64,000 nucleotides of DNA from Pontixanthobacter luteolus (GTDB lineage: Bacteria; Pseudomonadota; Alphaproteobacteria; Sphingomonadales; Sphingomonadaceae): the NCBI RefSeq assembly GCF_009828095.1, contig NZ_WTYP01000001.1, positions 558,001 to 622,000 on the forward strand, read 5' to 3'. Shown piece by piece: positions 19,270 to 29,168 of the stretch. The notes under the pieces are model-generated. The model had not been told where the DNA came from, made no database searches, and saw only the letters and a program-made list of their open reading frames with translations. Both the position numbers and the translations under genes were made by a program. Position 1 is the stretch's first letter; the number at the start of each line of letters is the position of its first letter.

Positions 19270-19961
19270 GGCGTTTCCTCCGGTCCGGCCGTTCCGCCGG
19301 TGATCATGCCACGAAGCTGCCCGATCGGGCCGGACAGGATGACCAGCAAAACATGGACGAGGAAGAATGCGAAAATCGCCCACGAAAATATGAAATGGAT
19401 TGAGCGCGCACTCTGCCGCCCGCCGAACGCATCGACCAGCCACGGGGCGCTCGGTTCGAAACCCGGGCTGATCGCCAATCCGGTCAGGATCATACCCGGT
19501 AAGAACACCCCCAGCACGAGGCCGTAGGCAAGCTTTTGCAGGAAATTATACTGCCCGCTTGAGTGATCGAAATTCAGTTTAAGGTGCTGCACGATGTCGC
19601 GGCGAATGGCCGCTGGTTTCCATTCGCGCCGCGTGGTCCTGATATCGCGCCAGAAATGCCCGCTCACCAGCATGGCGGCCCACATCACCAGCAGCCCGAA
19701 TGCAAACGGCCATGCCATCAGGATGTGCCAGTCGCGCGCCGCCGCTAGGTCGTAATATCCCGGGATGGTGGCCCATCCGGGAAAGCGGATGACAGAGGCC
19801 CAGGCATCGGCGGGCTCGAACCCGTAATTGCCCCAGTAAAGATACCGGTGCGCGTTCGAAATGTTCAGGCCTGACATGAACAGCACGATCACGCACACCA
19901 CGTTCAGCCAGTGCCAGATGCGGGTGACCAGGCCGTGGCGTTTGCGTTCCGGCTGCATCAT
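19266..19961 (-). CDS. Cytochrome b561-type membrane electron carrier
   Basis: 231 residues with four main helices. Haem-ligand candidates: RIWHWLNV, NISNAHRYLYWGNYGF, RDWHILMAW and SIHFIFSWAIFAFFLVHV. This is the pattern of bacterial cytochrome b561 / Ni-hydrogenase b-type subunits rather than of MsrQ. It overlaps the SDR gene upstream and the molybdoenzyme downstream by four bases each, so the three are surely co-translated. Likely role: shuttling electrons between the quinone pool and the periplasmic molybdoenzyme. Confidence 0.9.
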   Translation of the reverse strand: MMQPERKRHGLVTRIWHWLNVVCVIVLFMSGLNISNAHRYLYWGNYGFEPADAWASVIRFPGWATIPGYYDLAAARDWHILMAWPFAFGLLVMWAAMLVSGHFWRDIRTTRREWKPAAIRRDIVQHLKLNFDHSSGQYNFLQKLAYGLVLGVFLPGMILTGLAISPGFEPSAPWLVDAFGGRQSARSIHFIFSWAIFAFFLVHVLLVILSGPIGQLRGMITGGTAGPEETP

Positions 19962-20722
19962 TCGGCGCGATCTTCGCGGGCTAGGTAGATCACATCGCGC
20001 GGCTGGTTCAACAGATGCTGCCCGCTGTCGATAAACAGCGTTTGGCCCGAAGCGAGATGGCCTTCCGCCAGAAACAGCATGGCATCGGCAATCTCCGATG
20101 CGCCGGTTTTCCGTTCAAGCAGGTTCATCACATGCGAGCGTTCTGTTTCTTCTTCAGTCTGATCGTGGCTGGCCAGGATAGCCCCGGGGGCAAGGCCATA
20201 GACACGGTCATCAGGGCCAGCCGCACCTTGGGCCAGCATCGGGATGGTGGCAGAAAGGGCGTGCTTGCTCATCGTATAGCTGAAGAAATCCGGATTGGGA
20301 TTTTCGAGCTTTTGATCGGTCACATTGATCACCCTTCGCCCGGCATCTGACCGCGCATATTCCAGGAATGCCTGTGCCAGCCTTGCCGGTGCCTTGGCAT
20401 TGATCCGCATAACCCGGTCATACGTTTGGGAATCGAGGGCGGTTACATCATCATTGCGAAATATCGCGGCCGAATTGACCAGCACACGCCAGTCACCCAG
20501 CTGCTGCGACAAACGTTTGATCAACGCAACGCCTGCGTCGCTATCGGCCAGATCGCAGTGGATCGCCTCGGCAGACGGCAGCTCACTGCTCAGGGCCTCG
20601 GCCTCTTCAGCCGAGCTGCCATAATGGATGACCACATGCCATCCGGCGTTCCCGAATGCCCGTGCGATTTCCGCGCCAATGCGTTTGGCTGCTCCTGTAA
20701 TCAATACGGCGGGCCGGTTCAT
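19958..20722 (-). CDS. Short-chain dehydrogenase/reductase, pteridine-reductase-like
   Basis: 254 residues. Nucleotide-binding ITGAAKRIGAEIA near the N-terminus; the KRIG variant of the glycine motif and HYGSSAEEAE are typical of FolM/PTR1-like pteridine reductases. The active site is present: NSAA near 87-90 and YTMSK. First gene of the overlapping SDR / cytochrome / molybdoenzyme operon. A pterin-related reductase beside a molybdopterin enzyme is intriguing, but the link is only inferred. Confidence 0.85.
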   Translation of the reverse strand: MNRPAVLITGAAKRIGAEIARAFGNAGWHVVIHYGSSAEEAEALSSELPSAEAIHCDLADSDAGVALIKRLSQQLGDWRVLVNSAAIFRNDDVTALDSQTYDRVMRINAKAPARLAQAFLEYARSDAGRRVINVTDQKLENPNPDFFSYTMSKHALSATIPMLAQGAAGPDDRVYGLAPGAILASHDQTEEETERSHVMNLLERKTGASEIADAMLFLAEGHLASGQTLFIDSGQHLLNQPRDVIYLAREDRAE

Positions 20723-20772
20723 GGAATTCTTCCACCATAGTTTGATTGCCGTGGGAAGGGGGCAAACGAAGA

Positions 20773-20804
20773 CTCCCCGCAGCGGGCAAAGCCGCGGCGG
20801 GGAG
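20773..20804 (-). terminator. GC-rich hairpin, probable terminator of the glycine-zipper gene
   Basis: CTCCCCGC and GCGGGGAG enclose a further small stem. On the minus strand it is followed by a weak T-rich stretch (TCTTCGTTT). It lies 40 nt after the stop of the gene at 20844. Confidence 0.5.
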
Positions 20805-20843
20805 CAATTCGTTCACAGACGGGCCTGAAACGGCCGGCCGGAC

Positions 20844-21224
20844 TTAGCGGCAGCGTAGCTCGCCGCGGTCAATCTCGCGCCCGATCAGGCCGCCGCCAAC
20901 CGCGCCGATGATTGCACCAAGGGTCTTGTCGCCCCGGCCGGCCAGTTCCGAACCAGCCAGCGCGCCGACGCCTGCGCCGATAATCAGACCGGTCGTGCCG
21001 TTGTCGCGCTTGCAGTAATAGCGGCCATTGTCGCCGCGCCATACCCGGTCGTTGCGGCTCAGGCGGCGCGGTTCGTAGTAACGCCCGCGGTCATCATAAA
21101 TGCTGGCGCGGTCCTTGGCGCGTTTGCCATATGCCTTGGCGTGCGCGGGTGGATCGGCCAGAGCCGGGGCAGATATGGGCAGCGTCAGCGATGCTGCGGC
21201 GATTGCGATCATTGTCTTTTTCAT
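20844..21224 (-). CDS. Exported glycine-zipper 2TM domain protein
   Basis: 126 residues: Sec signal peptide (about 1-23, ending ALA), a basic Tyr/Arg-rich linker with a repeated RGRYY/NGRYY motif, then a Gly-zipper hairpin (GLIIGAGVGALAGSELAG and GAIIGAVGGGLIGREID). This is the common small envelope protein of sphingomonads (2TM/Rick_17kDa-like), thought to sit in or near the outer membrane. There is no lipobox cysteine. Monocistronic with a hairpin downstream. Confidence 0.85.
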   Translation of the reverse strand: MKKTMIAIAAASLTLPISAPALADPPAHAKAYGKRAKDRASIYDDRGRYYEPRRLSRNDRVWRGDNGRYYCKRDNGTTGLIIGAGVGALAGSELAGRGDKTLGAIIGAVGGGLIGREIDRGELRCR

Positions 21225-21372
21225 TGCATGGCCTTTCCGGTGATATGCTTGTGCCTATCGTAACGGGCGGGGTGGCAATCAGGTCCACAACGCCAGATGA
21301 ACGGCGCTGCTGTGGGCGGACTCTGCGCCGAAATGAGCCGCTAATCCGATCAGCCGTGAAAGGAAGGGCGGC

Positions 21373-22020
21373 TCAATGCGCGATCCGCGCGGCCATTTTC
21401 TCGCGTAATTTGGGTGTCAGTGTTTTCAAATCCGCGAGTTGTTCGATTTCGCTATCGCCAAAAGCATTGGGATTGCCCCAGATCGCTGAAAAAGTGCGTT
21501 CCACAGTCCAATCACTGCATCCAGTCACTACCCTTCGGAGTGCGTCCCCCGCCTCGGCGGTCCCGGCTTCGATCACGCGGAAATACCAGCCGCATCGGCC
21601 CGACTTCAGGATGGTGGCAACCATGTTTTTCTGCCGGAACCGGTGCTCGATTTTCCAGCAGGGTTGGCGGGGCTGGCTGATTTCAAGGAGCGCGCTACCC
21701 AAGCGGAACCGGTCGCCAATATGGACCGCATCTTCGGTCAGTCCGCTGACGGCCAGGTTGCTGCCGAATGCACCAGCATCGTTCAGCAATGGATGGTCGC
21801 CGATTTCACCGCGCCAGAAATCATGGTGGTCCAGTGGATACAGGTGAACCGCCATGTGCGGCCCGCCATGCACCTTGGTGTCGGCCTGCTCATCCGCTTC
21901 CAGCCCGAGTTCGGTGATATGCTGCGGCCCGGTGAGGGGGAGCTTGGCGATCGCGCTCGTTTCTTCGCCGCGAAAGGGGCGGGATTTTCCGGCGAGCAGA
22001 TGCGTGACTTCAACTTCCAT
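21373..22020 (-). CDS. MOSC domain protein (YiiM-like)
   Basis: 215 residues from the ATG at 22020, preferred because AGGGGAG lies 8 nt upstream; an earlier start at 22080 would overlap the methyltransferase gene. The MOSC fold is marked by GLEADEQADTKVHGGPHMAVHLY and by the conserved cysteine in QPRQPCWKIEHRF. YiiM-type enzymes are molybdenum-dependent reductases of N-hydroxylated compounds that use the cofactor directly. It follows the class I methyltransferase and rlmN on the same strand. Confidence 0.9.
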   Translation of the reverse strand: MEVEVTHLLAGKSRPFRGEETSAIAKLPLTGPQHITELGLEADEQADTKVHGGPHMAVHLYPLDHHDFWRGEIGDHPLLNDAGAFGSNLAVSGLTEDAVHIGDRFRLGSALLEISQPRQPCWKIEHRFRQKNMVATILKSGRCGWYFRVIEAGTAEAGDALRRVVTGCSDWTVERTFSAIWGNPNAFGDSEIEQLADLKTLTPKLREKMAARIAH

Positions 22021-22061
22021 CGTCTTGTCTCCCCTCTTTATCCTCCCCGTGGTGTGCGGCG

Positions 22062-22670
22062 TCAGATTTCGTTCTTGCACACCGTCAGGGCCAGCCAGTC
22101 GCGCTGGACCCCGTCGCAGCCTCCGCCTTCATAGCGTTCGGTTTCTGCGATGATAAAGCCTGCATCCTGGTAGCGGCCCACAAGCCAATCTGCATCGGGC
22201 AAATTGGTCCACCGGCCCAGCTTGTCTCGCCCTTCGCCGGGATGGTCAGCATCTCCGAGCTTGAAATTGGCGAAGTGCCAGCCGCCTGGTTTCAGCGCCG
22301 TCAGGATTGATTGCAAAATTTGGGGAAGGCTGGCTCTCGTCGCATGGAGCAGGCTGGCATGGGCCCAGATCGCGTCATATTCAGATACGGCACTAATCTG
22401 ATCGAAACGCAGCTGGCGTGCATCGATGCCAAACCGCTCTTTCGCTTTTTTGATCATTGCTGCTGCGCCATCGGTCGCGTCGACATCGAACCCACGTTCG
22501 GCCATCCGGCTGGCATCGCGCCCGGCGCCGCAGCCTAGTTCGAGAATTCGTGCGCCTTCGGCCAGCCGATCGAGGAATGGGTCGAGGTGGCGGTGGTGAA
22601 ATTCGCCGGTAGACGCTGTGTAGTAAGGCGCCTGACGCTCGTAATAGGCGAGAGTCGCCTCGTCGCTCAC
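22062..22670 (-). CDS. Class I SAM-dependent methyltransferase
   Basis: 202 residues. SAM motif [21 protein letters not shown] near residue 40 followed by DATDGA. The start overlaps the rlmN stop by 4 nt (ATGA), so it is co-translated with rlmN. Small cytoplasmic enzyme resembling Tam/TehB-type methyltransferases; substrate not deducible. Confidence 0.85.
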   Translation of the reverse strand: MSDEATLAYYERQAPYYTASTGEFHHRHLDPFLDRLAEGARILELGCGAGRDASRMAERGFDVDATDGAAAMIKKAKERFGIDARQLRFDQISAVSEYDAIWAHASLLHATRASLPQILQSILTALKPGGWHFANFKLGDADHPGEGRDKLGRWTNLPDADWLVGRYQDAGFIIAETERYEGGGCDGVQRDWLALTVCKNEI

Positions 22671-23923
22671 TCGCCGGACTGAGCCTCGGCCGATGCGGCC
22701 TCCTCAGCCTCACGGTCGCGCTGGGCGCGGCTCTTTTTCTCCGCGCTGGTTTTCAGCTGGCCGCAAGCCGCATCGATGTCGCGTCCGCGCGGGGTGCGCA
22801 CTGGCGCGCTGATCCCGGCCTCGAACACGATGTTGCTGAAGCTCCTGATCCGGTCCGGGGCGGAACATTCATACGGTGCGCCGGGCCAGGGATTGAACGG
22901 GATCAGGTTTACCTTGGCAGGAAGGTCGTAATGCTTGAGCAGGCGGACCAGTTCGTGCGCATCTTCGTCGCTGTCGTTCTTGTCCTTGAGCATCACATAT
23001 TCGAAGGTGATGCGGCGGGCATTGGACGCGCCGGGGTAGGCTGCGCATGCCTCCAGCAGTTGTTCGATCCCATACTTCTTGTTGATCGGTACGATCTCGT
23101 CGCGAACTTCCTTGGTCACGGCGTGAAGCGATACAGCCAGGTTCACGCCGATCTCTTCACCGCAGCGTTCCATTGCTGGAACCACGCCGCTGGTCGACAG
23201 CGTGATCCGGCGCTTGGACAGGGCAAGCCCTTCACCGTCCATCACCAGTTTCAGCGCATCGCGCACATGATCGAAATTGTAGAGTGGTTCGCCCATGCCC
23301 ATCATCACGATGTTGGTCAGGAGACGCCCGTCAGCACGGTATTCGGTTTCGCTTTCGTCGTCGCCAATGTCCATCCGGCCCTTTGGCCATTCGCCCAGTG
23401 CATCGCGTGCCAGCATGACCTGGCCGACAATCTCGCCGGGGGTCAAATTGCGCACCAGCCGCATCGTGCCAGTGTGGCAGAAACGGCAATTGAGCGTGCA
23501 CCCGACCTGGCTGGAAACGCACAGCGTGCCGCGTGTTTCATCGGGGATGAAAACCATTTCAAACTCGTGCCCGTCATCGGTCTTGAGCAGCCATTTGCGG
23601 GTGCCGTCGGACGAATGCTGAGCCTCGACAATGTTGGGCCGGCCAACGACAAAACGCTCGTTCATCCACGGGCGCATGGTCTTGCCGATATCGGTCATGG
23701 CGTCGAAATCGGTTACGCCGCGGTGATAGAGCCAGTGATAGACCTGCTTCGAACGCAGCTTTGCCTGCTTCGGGTCCAAACCGGCCTCTTCGAACAGTTC
23801 GCGGATGCGCGCCTTCGGCAGGCCAAGCAAGTCGGTACGTCCGTCGCTGCGCGGGGTGATGTCGCGCGCGACAGGAACGGGATCAACTTGCCCCGGAATC
23901 GACATGAGTGCTGTATCGGCCAT
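22667..23923 (-). CDS. rlmN: Dual-specificity 23S rRNA A2503 / tRNA A37 C2-methyltransferase
   Basis: 418 residues. Radical-SAM enzyme that methylates C2 of adenosine in the peptidyl-transferase centre and in some tRNAs. The [4Fe-4S] motif is CTLNCRFC. The second catalytic cysteine lies near the C-terminus in [10 protein letters not shown]-terminal accessory domain with [15 protein letters not shown] charged tail of about 35 residues ([16 protein letters not shown]) is added beyond the usual end. First gene of a three-gene run with a methyltransferase and MOSC protein. Confidence 0.97.
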   Translation of the reverse strand: MADTALMSIPGQVDPVPVARDITPRSDGRTDLLGLPKARIRELFEEAGLDPKQAKLRSKQVYHWLYHRGVTDFDAMTDIGKTMRPWMNERFVVGRPNIVEAQHSSDGTRKWLLKTDDGHEFEMVFIPDETRGTLCVSSQVGCTLNCRFCHTGTMRLVRNLTPGEIVGQVMLARDALGEWPKGRMDIGDDESETEYRADGRLLTNIVMMGMGEPLYNFDHVRDALKLVMDGEGLALSKRRITLSTSGVVPAMERCGEEIGVNLAVSLHAVTKEVRDEIVPINKKYGIEQLLEACAAYPGASNARRITFEYVMLKDKNDSDEDAHELVRLLKHYDLPAKVNLIPFNPWPGAPYECSAPDRIRSFSNIVFEAGISAPVRTPRGRDIDAACGQLKTSAEKKSRAQRDREAEEAASAEAQSGE

Positions 23924-23982
23924 GAGAGGGCGCCATATAGTGCGGCTGAGACGGTTTTGCCAGCTTTGCGATAAGCGGGCGA

Positions 23983-24477
23983 TCAGCGGATGCTGGCGCA
24001 GCCTACTGTGGCGGCATCCATCGCGGTTGCAGCGCCGTCCATATCGTATGTATTCGAGAAATTCCGGCCGCTCGCATCGCGGCTGCGGACGGTCATGCGC
24101 CGCGAAGACCGCATCGCCGCGACGATGGCTGCATCCATGGTCTTGTCGCGCGCCCAGGCATTCGCGCCGGACCCGGTAAGCTCAAAACTGCTATCGCCGA
24201 CGCTGAGCCTGATCGGCGCATTTTCAGCAATGTTCCGGCTGAGCCGCAGATGCACCTGGCCGCGTACATTACGTTTTGGCCATGTGCCGATACTTGCATA
24301 GGGTTGCTGGTCGCGCTGCAGCGTGCTGGGGGCGGCTTTGGCAATGGCATAGCAGCGCGGCACACCGGGGTCCCGGAATGCACCCCAATCGGCAAAAATG
24401 CCCAGGCTGTCCCTTGCAGAAACCGGAGCAGCCAACGCCGCAATGGCCAGCAAGATCATGACGCGGTGGTTGATCAC
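23983..24477 (-). CDS. Exported protein, IalB-like
   Basis: 164 residues from a GTG overlapping the greB stop (GTGA); an ATG six codons in could also serve. Short signal peptide (about 1-22, ending VSA). The mature part has FADWGAFRD...CYAIA and a late cysteine (VGCASIR), with [19 protein letters not shown] between, a layout like invasion-associated locus B proteins. Periplasmic; function unknown. Translationally coupled to greB. Confidence 0.7.
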   Translation of the reverse strand: MINHRVMILLAIAALAAPVSARDSLGIFADWGAFRDPGVPRCYAIAKAAPSTLQRDQQPYASIGTWPKRNVRGQVHLRLSRNIAENAPIRLSVGDSSFELTGSGANAWARDKTMDAAIVAAMRSSRRMTVRSRDASGRNFSNTYDMDGAATAMDAATVGCASIR

Positions 24478-24977
24478 GAAGCGATAGTGTCCAACTTCGC
24501 GGGATAGTCAATCGCGACGACTTCCCATTCCTTGTCCCCTGCCGGCAGCTTGACCGTGCGCAGGTCGCCCAGCGCCGCCCCGCGTAGCGCGCGCGCCATG
24601 GGCGAACTCCATCCTATCAGGCCAGCGCCAGCGTCCTGTTCGTCGTCACCGACCAGGGTCACGGTTCTGCGGTTGTCGTGCTCGTCCGCCAATTCCACCA
24701 CGGCACCGAAAAACGCGCGCGTCTTGTCCGGCTGGTCTGCCGGATCAAGCACACGCGCGTCTTTCATCCGGCGTGAGAGGTGCTTTAGCTCGCGGTCGAT
24801 CTCGCGCATCCGCTTGCGGCCATACAGGTAATCGCCGTTTTCGCTGCGGTCGCCATTACCGGCGGCCCAGCTGACGATCTCCACGATCTCGGGCCTTTCG
24901 GTGCCGAGCAGATGGTCATAGCGCGCCTTAAGCGCAGCCATTCCGGCTGGCGTAATCGGATTGTTGCCGGGTTTCAC
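24474..24977 (-). CDS. greB: Transcript cleavage factor GreB
   Basis: 167 residues from a GTG start. N-terminal coiled coil with the acidic tip and the GreB-like GDRSENGDYLYGRKRMREID, then the C-terminal FKBP-like domain (VTLVGDDEQDA...SPMARALRG). Rescues backtracked RNA polymerase by stimulating transcript cleavage. The phrase YGRKRMREIDREL favours GreB over GreA. It lies 10 nt after the Slt-type gene and overlaps the next gene. Confidence 0.9.
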   Translation of the reverse strand: MKPGNNPITPAGMAALKARYDHLLGTERPEIVEIVSWAAGNGDRSENGDYLYGRKRMREIDRELKHLSRRMKDARVLDPADQPDKTRAFFGAVVELADEHDNRRTVTLVGDDEQDAGAGLIGWSSPMARALRGAALGDLRTVKLPAGDKEWEVVAIDYPAKLDTIAS

Positions 24978-24986
24978 CGAGCTATC

Positions 24987-26945
24987 TCAGTTCAGATAGG
25001 TCTCTAGTTTGCGCGGCGTGCCATAGCGCGCCTTGTCAGGATAGAGATGTTCATAAACGACCGCGTTTTCGAGCACCCGTTGCACGTAGTTCTTGGTTTC
25101 GTAGATCGGAATCTGTTCAATCCAGGTGATCCAGTCGACACTGCCGGTCCGCGGATCGCCATTCCTGCGCAGGAACTTGTTCACGTTGCCCGGACCCGCA
25201 TTATAGGCCGCAATCGCCAGCGGATAGGCGCCATCATAATAGGCGAGCATCCGCGCAAAATAGGCATCACCAAGCTGGATGTTGTAGCTCGGGCTGTCGA
25301 TCAGATTGGCCGACATGTATTGCATACCCAGCTTTCCGGCCTGTTCGCGGGCGGTGCCCGGCATCAGTTGCATAAGCCCTCGCGCACCGGCGTGGCTGAT
25401 GGCGTTCTGGGCAAACTGGCTTTCCTGCCGCGAGATCGCGTGAACCATCGTCCAGTTCGTGCCCGGAGGCGTCTGGAGCGTGGGGAAACCCTGGGCGACG
25501 AATTCATCATGACCGTCTGCCGCAGCCGCTTCTGCAACGTTTACGGCAAGATCGCGCCGTCCGGTTTCGCGGGCCAGATCAGCCACCAGCGCATGCTCAG
25601 CCAGTGTATCGGCCTGCTGTGCAACGGCGCGGTAGAACTGGATGCCGGTGCGCCACGGGGCACCGCGGGAAACCTCACGCACTGCATTGGCCAGCGGAGA
25701 TGCGCTGAATGCAGCGGCTTGTTCTCTGGTCGGTGCAGCGTTGGCGTTATTTGCAAGGGCAGGGACATCGCGGCCCAGCTTGTTCAGCGCAAGCAGGCCA
25801 TAGAAACGGTCGGGATAGCTCGCGGCCATTTCGTAATACCGGTTGGCGCCGTCAATATCGCCCGCACGCTGTGCAGCCAGACCTGCCCAATAGAAACCTT
25901 TCGACCGGGTCTGCGGCGTTTGTGCGGCAGCACCATAACGGTAGAACAGCGGCGCTGCAGAATCCGGATCGCCCAGCTTCCACATGGCGTCGGTTCCGCC
26001 AAGCCACATGAGCGACGTGTAATCGTCGCGGATGCGATAGCTCAGCGTGCTGATGTCGGCGCCCTGTACGAACATATCGTCGACCTTAGCCGCGATTTGC
26101 TGTGACTGGCGCGCATTGCCGGTACGGGCAAGGCGCAGCATCTCAGTCAGCAGGCTTTCGGAATCGAACGGAATTTCGCTGAAGCTTTGCCGGCTCGCAA
26201 GCAGGTTCACCGCAGTGCTGCCCTGTCCCGAGGCGCGGAGATGGCGGATGCGGTTGTAAAGATAGCCCGGGTCGCGGGCGGCCTCTGCCGGAACAGCGAT
26301 GCCCACGCTATCGGGTTCTTCCCGTTTCAAATAGGCAAGGCGCGCCATGTAGAGGTCTTGCTTGCCCGGCGAAACCTTGGCGATCTGGCGCCGTGCACTC
26401 TCTACATCACCCTGCCAAAGCAGCGCATCCATCCGCGCGTCGTGGTCGGCCTGTGTGAACTGCGAACCGAAAAGCCCCTCCAGATAGGCGGAGGATGGTC
26501 CGGACATTTCACCGCCGCGCCACGCCTCTAGCGCGACTTCGCGGGCTTCCGTTCGTCCAACGGCAGAAAGGGCAAGCGCGTACCGCGCCTTCGCACTGTT
26601 GGTCAGCGGCGGCATTGCGTCGAAATAGGCGACCAGCCGTTCCGAGCTGACAGGTTCGTTGTCCAGCGCATCTTCCGCACGGATGCGCAGTTTCGCTTCC
26701 TGCGGAAAACCGGGATAGGCGAGCACGAAACCGGCATAGTCATCGAAACCCATCCGGTCGTTGCCGATCAGGAATTCCCACCGGTCGATAGCCTGGGCCA
26801 TTCGGGTTGGTGCCTTGGCCACCATTTCTGCGCGGGCTTGATCCCAGCTGCTTGCAGGCTGGGCAAAAGCGGGGGCAGACGCGGTCAGCGCCGGAACGGT
26901 GAGAAGTGCGATTAGAGGCAGTCGTTTGAGGTCCATGCTGGACAT
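24987..26945 (-). CDS. slt: Soluble lytic murein transglycosylase (Slt70-like)
   Basis: 652 residues from the ATG at 26945, with AAGGAG 12 nt upstream; a longer frame to 27203 would overlap the divergent dapA. Signal peptide ends at AFAQPA. A long alpha-helical superhelix (about 35-470) is followed by a C-terminal SLT domain: catalytic Glu in ISRQESQF, then GARGLMQLMPGTA and AIAAYNAGPGNV. Cuts glycan strands to 1,6-anhydromuropeptides in the periplasm, whose products an AmpG-type permease (60.9 kb here) would import. Confidence 0.95.
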   Translation of the reverse strand: MSSMDLKRLPLIALLTVPALTASAPAFAQPASSWDQARAEMVAKAPTRMAQAIDRWEFLIGNDRMGFDDYAGFVLAYPGFPQEAKLRIRAEDALDNEPVSSERLVAYFDAMPPLTNSAKARYALALSAVGRTEAREVALEAWRGGEMSGPSSAYLEGLFGSQFTQADHDARMDALLWQGDVESARRQIAKVSPGKQDLYMARLAYLKREEPDSVGIAVPAEAARDPGYLYNRIRHLRASGQGSTAVNLLASRQSFSEIPFDSESLLTEMLRLARTGNARQSQQIAAKVDDMFVQGADISTLSYRIRDDYTSLMWLGGTDAMWKLGDPDSAAPLFYRYGAAAQTPQTRSKGFYWAGLAAQRAGDIDGANRYYEMAASYPDRFYGLLALNKLGRDVPALANNANAAPTREQAAAFSASPLANAVREVSRGAPWRTGIQFYRAVAQQADTLAEHALVADLARETGRRDLAVNVAEAAAADGHDEFVAQGFPTLQTPPGTNWTMVHAISRQESQFAQNAISHAGARGLMQLMPGTAREQAGKLGMQYMSANLIDSPSYNIQLGDAYFARMLAYYDGAYPLAIAAYNAGPGNVNKFLRRNGDPRTGSVDWITWIEQIPIYETKNYVQRVLENAVVYEHLYPDKARYGTPRKLETYLN

Positions 26946-27048
26946 AGTAGGGGGCGGCTCCTTATCAGGCGCTGAATGAAACGCCTGTGCGCAGGGAAAG
27001 TTCGAATTTTCTTTCGATTCTTTTGCGCCTTTAGATGGGATTACGCAA

Positions 27049-27930
27049 ATGTTCTCGGGTTCAATTCCGGCTCTGGTGACACCGTTTCGCGATGGATCGA
27101 TTGATGAGGCTGCTTTTCGCAGGCTGGTCGACTGGCAAATCGAATCCGGCAGCAAGGCATTGGTGCCCTGCGGCACCACCGGCGAAGCATCGACCCTGTC
27201 CAATGCGGAGCATCACCGGGTCATTGAAATTTGCATCGAACAGGCGGCTGGCCGCGTTCCGGTGATCGCGGGTTGCGGCAGCAATGATACGCGCAATGCC
27301 CTGTTGCATATGAACTTCTCGCAGAAAGCTGGCGCTGCGGCGGGGCTGTGCGTTGCCCCATATTACAATCGACCAAGTCAGGCGGGTTTGATCGCGCATT
27401 TCAGCTTCCTCGCAGAAAACAGCGATTTGCCGATCGTTCTGTACAATGTGCCGAGCCGGACGGTCACCGATATCGAGGATGAGACGGTTGTTGAACTGGT
27501 CAGCAAATATCCTGACCGGATCGTCGCGATCAAGGATGCCAGCGGCGACCTTTCGCGCGTGGCCGACCACCGAATGGGTCTGGATGCGAATTTCTGCCAA
27601 TTGTCGGGCAATGACGAGTTGTGGCTACCGCATTCCGCAGCGGGCGGGGCGGGCTGCATTTCGGTAACCGCCAACGTAGCGCCCGCCCTTTGCGCCGAAT
27701 TTCACGAGGCAATTGCTGCGAATGACCTGGTGAAGGCGCGCGAGATCAACGACCGGCTGTTTCCGCTCCATTATGCGATGTTCTCCGATGCCAGCCCGGC
27801 GCCGGTCAAATATGCGCTGACCCGCGTACATGACTGGGTGGAATGCGATGTGCGCCTGCCGCTGGTGAATGCCAGCGATGCCAGCCGCAAGGCAGTTGAC
27901 GAAGCGCTCGAACATGCGGGGTTGGTTTAG
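27049..27930 (+). CDS. dapA: 4-hydroxy-tetrahydrodipicolinate synthase
   Basis: Condenses pyruvate with aspartate semialdehyde, first committed step to lysine and diaminopimelate. 293 residues, standard length. The Schiff-base lysine is Lys162 in VAIKDASGDL; the catalytic triad includes Thr44 in CGTTGEA, Tyr106 in PYYNRPS and Tyr132 in LYNVPSRT. Divergent from the Slt-type gene and followed 30 nt later by smpB, so probably co-transcribed with it. Confidence 0.97.
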   Translation: MFSGSIPALVTPFRDGSIDEAAFRRLVDWQIESGSKALVPCGTTGEASTLSNAEHHRVIEICIEQAAGRVPVIAGCGSNDTRNALLHMNFSQKAGAAAGLCVAPYYNRPSQAGLIAHFSFLAENSDLPIVLYNVPSRTVTDIEDETVVELVSKYPDRIVAIKDASGDLSRVADHRMGLDANFCQLSGNDELWLPHSAAGGAGCISVTANVAPALCAEFHEAIAANDLVKAREINDRLFPLHYAMFSDASPAPVKYALTRVHDWVECDVRLPLVNASDASRKAVDEALEHAGLV

Positions 27931-27960
27931 TGGGGACTGCTCCCTACATGCGCACCCATC

Positions 27961-28443
27961 ATGGCACGTCCCAAACCTGAAACCTTCGACAAGCATAAGG
28001 TGGTCGCCGAAAACCGGCGGGCGCGGTTCGATTATGCGGTCGAGGACAAGTTCGAAGCGGGTCTTGCTCTGCAAGGCACTGAGGTAAAGGCCCTGCGCGC
28101 CGGCGAGGCGACGATTGCCGAGAGTTACGCCGAGGCTAAGGATGGCGAAGTCTGGCTGATCAATGCCAACATTCCCGAATACAGCCACGGCAACCGGCTC
28201 AACCACGAACCGAAGCGGCCACGTAAGTTGTTGCTCAACCAGCGCGAAATCAACAAGTTGATGGGCGCTGTCGAGCGGAAGGGCATGACGATGGTGCCGC
28301 TATCGATTTATTTCAACAAAACCGGCCGTGCCAAGGTCGAGCTGGGCCTCGCCAAGGGGCGCAAGGCGCAGGACAAGCGCGAATATATCAAGGACCGCGA
28401 CTGGAAGCGCGACAAGCAGCGCGTGCTGCGCGAAAAAGGCTGA
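27961..28443 (+). CDS. smpB: SsrA-binding protein SmpB
   Basis: Partner of tmRNA in rescuing stalled ribosomes. 160 residues, usual length. Landmarks: [18 protein letters not shown] and [19 protein letters not shown] (oligonucleotide-binding barrel), [13 protein letters not shown], and the basic C-terminal tail [12 protein letters not shown] that enters the mRNA channel. The dapA-smpB neighbourhood near cckA is, from memory, conserved in alphaproteobacteria. Confidence 0.97.
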   Translation: MARPKPETFDKHKVVAENRRARFDYAVEDKFEAGLALQGTEVKALRAGEATIAESYAEAKDGEVWLINANIPEYSHGNRLNHEPKRPRKLLLNQREINKLMGAVERKGMTMVPLSIYFNKTGRAKVELGLAKGRKAQDKREYIKDRDWKRDKQRVLREKG

Positions 28444-28562
28444 TCCGCGCGCTGGTCTTTCCGGGTTCAGGTACCCATATCGCCTGACATGACCGCTTCG
28501 CCGAAAATCCCATCTGGACCCTTGCGCTTGCGCGGTACCGAGCGCATTGGGCGCCCGCACAA

Positions 28563-29168
28563 ATGGTAAATTTTCGCTCCAAGACTTTCCTTGCGGACAT
28601 TATCCGCAAATACACGCCGACGCGTGAGGAAATGGCGCGCAACAAGTACCTTGCGCCGATCGCGCATCGTTTTCTTGCGCCGGAACTGTGGCGGTTTACG
28701 CGCCGTTCCGTCCCACGCGGGGTGGCGCTGGGCGTTTTTGCCGGCTTCATCATTCCCGTCGGACAGATATTTCTCGCCGCGTTTTTGGCTTTGCCGGCGC
28801 GTGCAAACGTACCGCTTTCCGCGCTTGTGACCTTCATCACGAACCCGTTTACCTTCCCTCTCTGGGCTGTCGTTGCCAACCGTATCGGCAGCTTCATCCT
28901 GAAGATTGACAAGGTGGCAACTGGCGGGGCCGCTGAAACCGAGATGGCCAGCGGCCGTTGGGCATGGCTGATCGAATTGTTCGAAGGCGCGGGCGTAACT
29001 GTCTTGGTGACGATCTTCGGTTTTGTCGTGCTCGCGGTTATCGGTGCGGCGCTCGGATATCTGATCGCGGGCCTCATTTGGCGGTTCGTAGTTGCAAGAA
29101 AGCGCAAGAAGCGGCTTAAAAGGATGGAAGCACGGCTGGACGAACGTCTTGGGGCTTCAGAAGGATGA
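28563..29168 (+). CDS. DUF2062 membrane protein
   Basis: 201 residues. Family landmarks: VPRGVALGVFAGFIIPVGQ, then TFITNPFTFPLWAVVANRIGS, with two long hydrophobic hairpins and a basic C-terminal tail (ARKRKKRLKRM). Inner-membrane protein of unknown function. Its stop overlaps the cckA start (ATGA), which implies co-translation with the kinase. Confidence 0.9.
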   Translation: MVNFRSKTFLADIIRKYTPTREEMARNKYLAPIAHRFLAPELWRFTRRSVPRGVALGVFAGFIIPVGQIFLAAFLALPARANVPLSALVTFITNPFTFPLWAVVANRIGSFILKIDKVATGGAAETEMASGRWAWLIELFEGAGVTVLVTIFGFVVLAVIGAALGYLIAGLIWRFVVARKRKKRLKRMEARLDERLGASEG

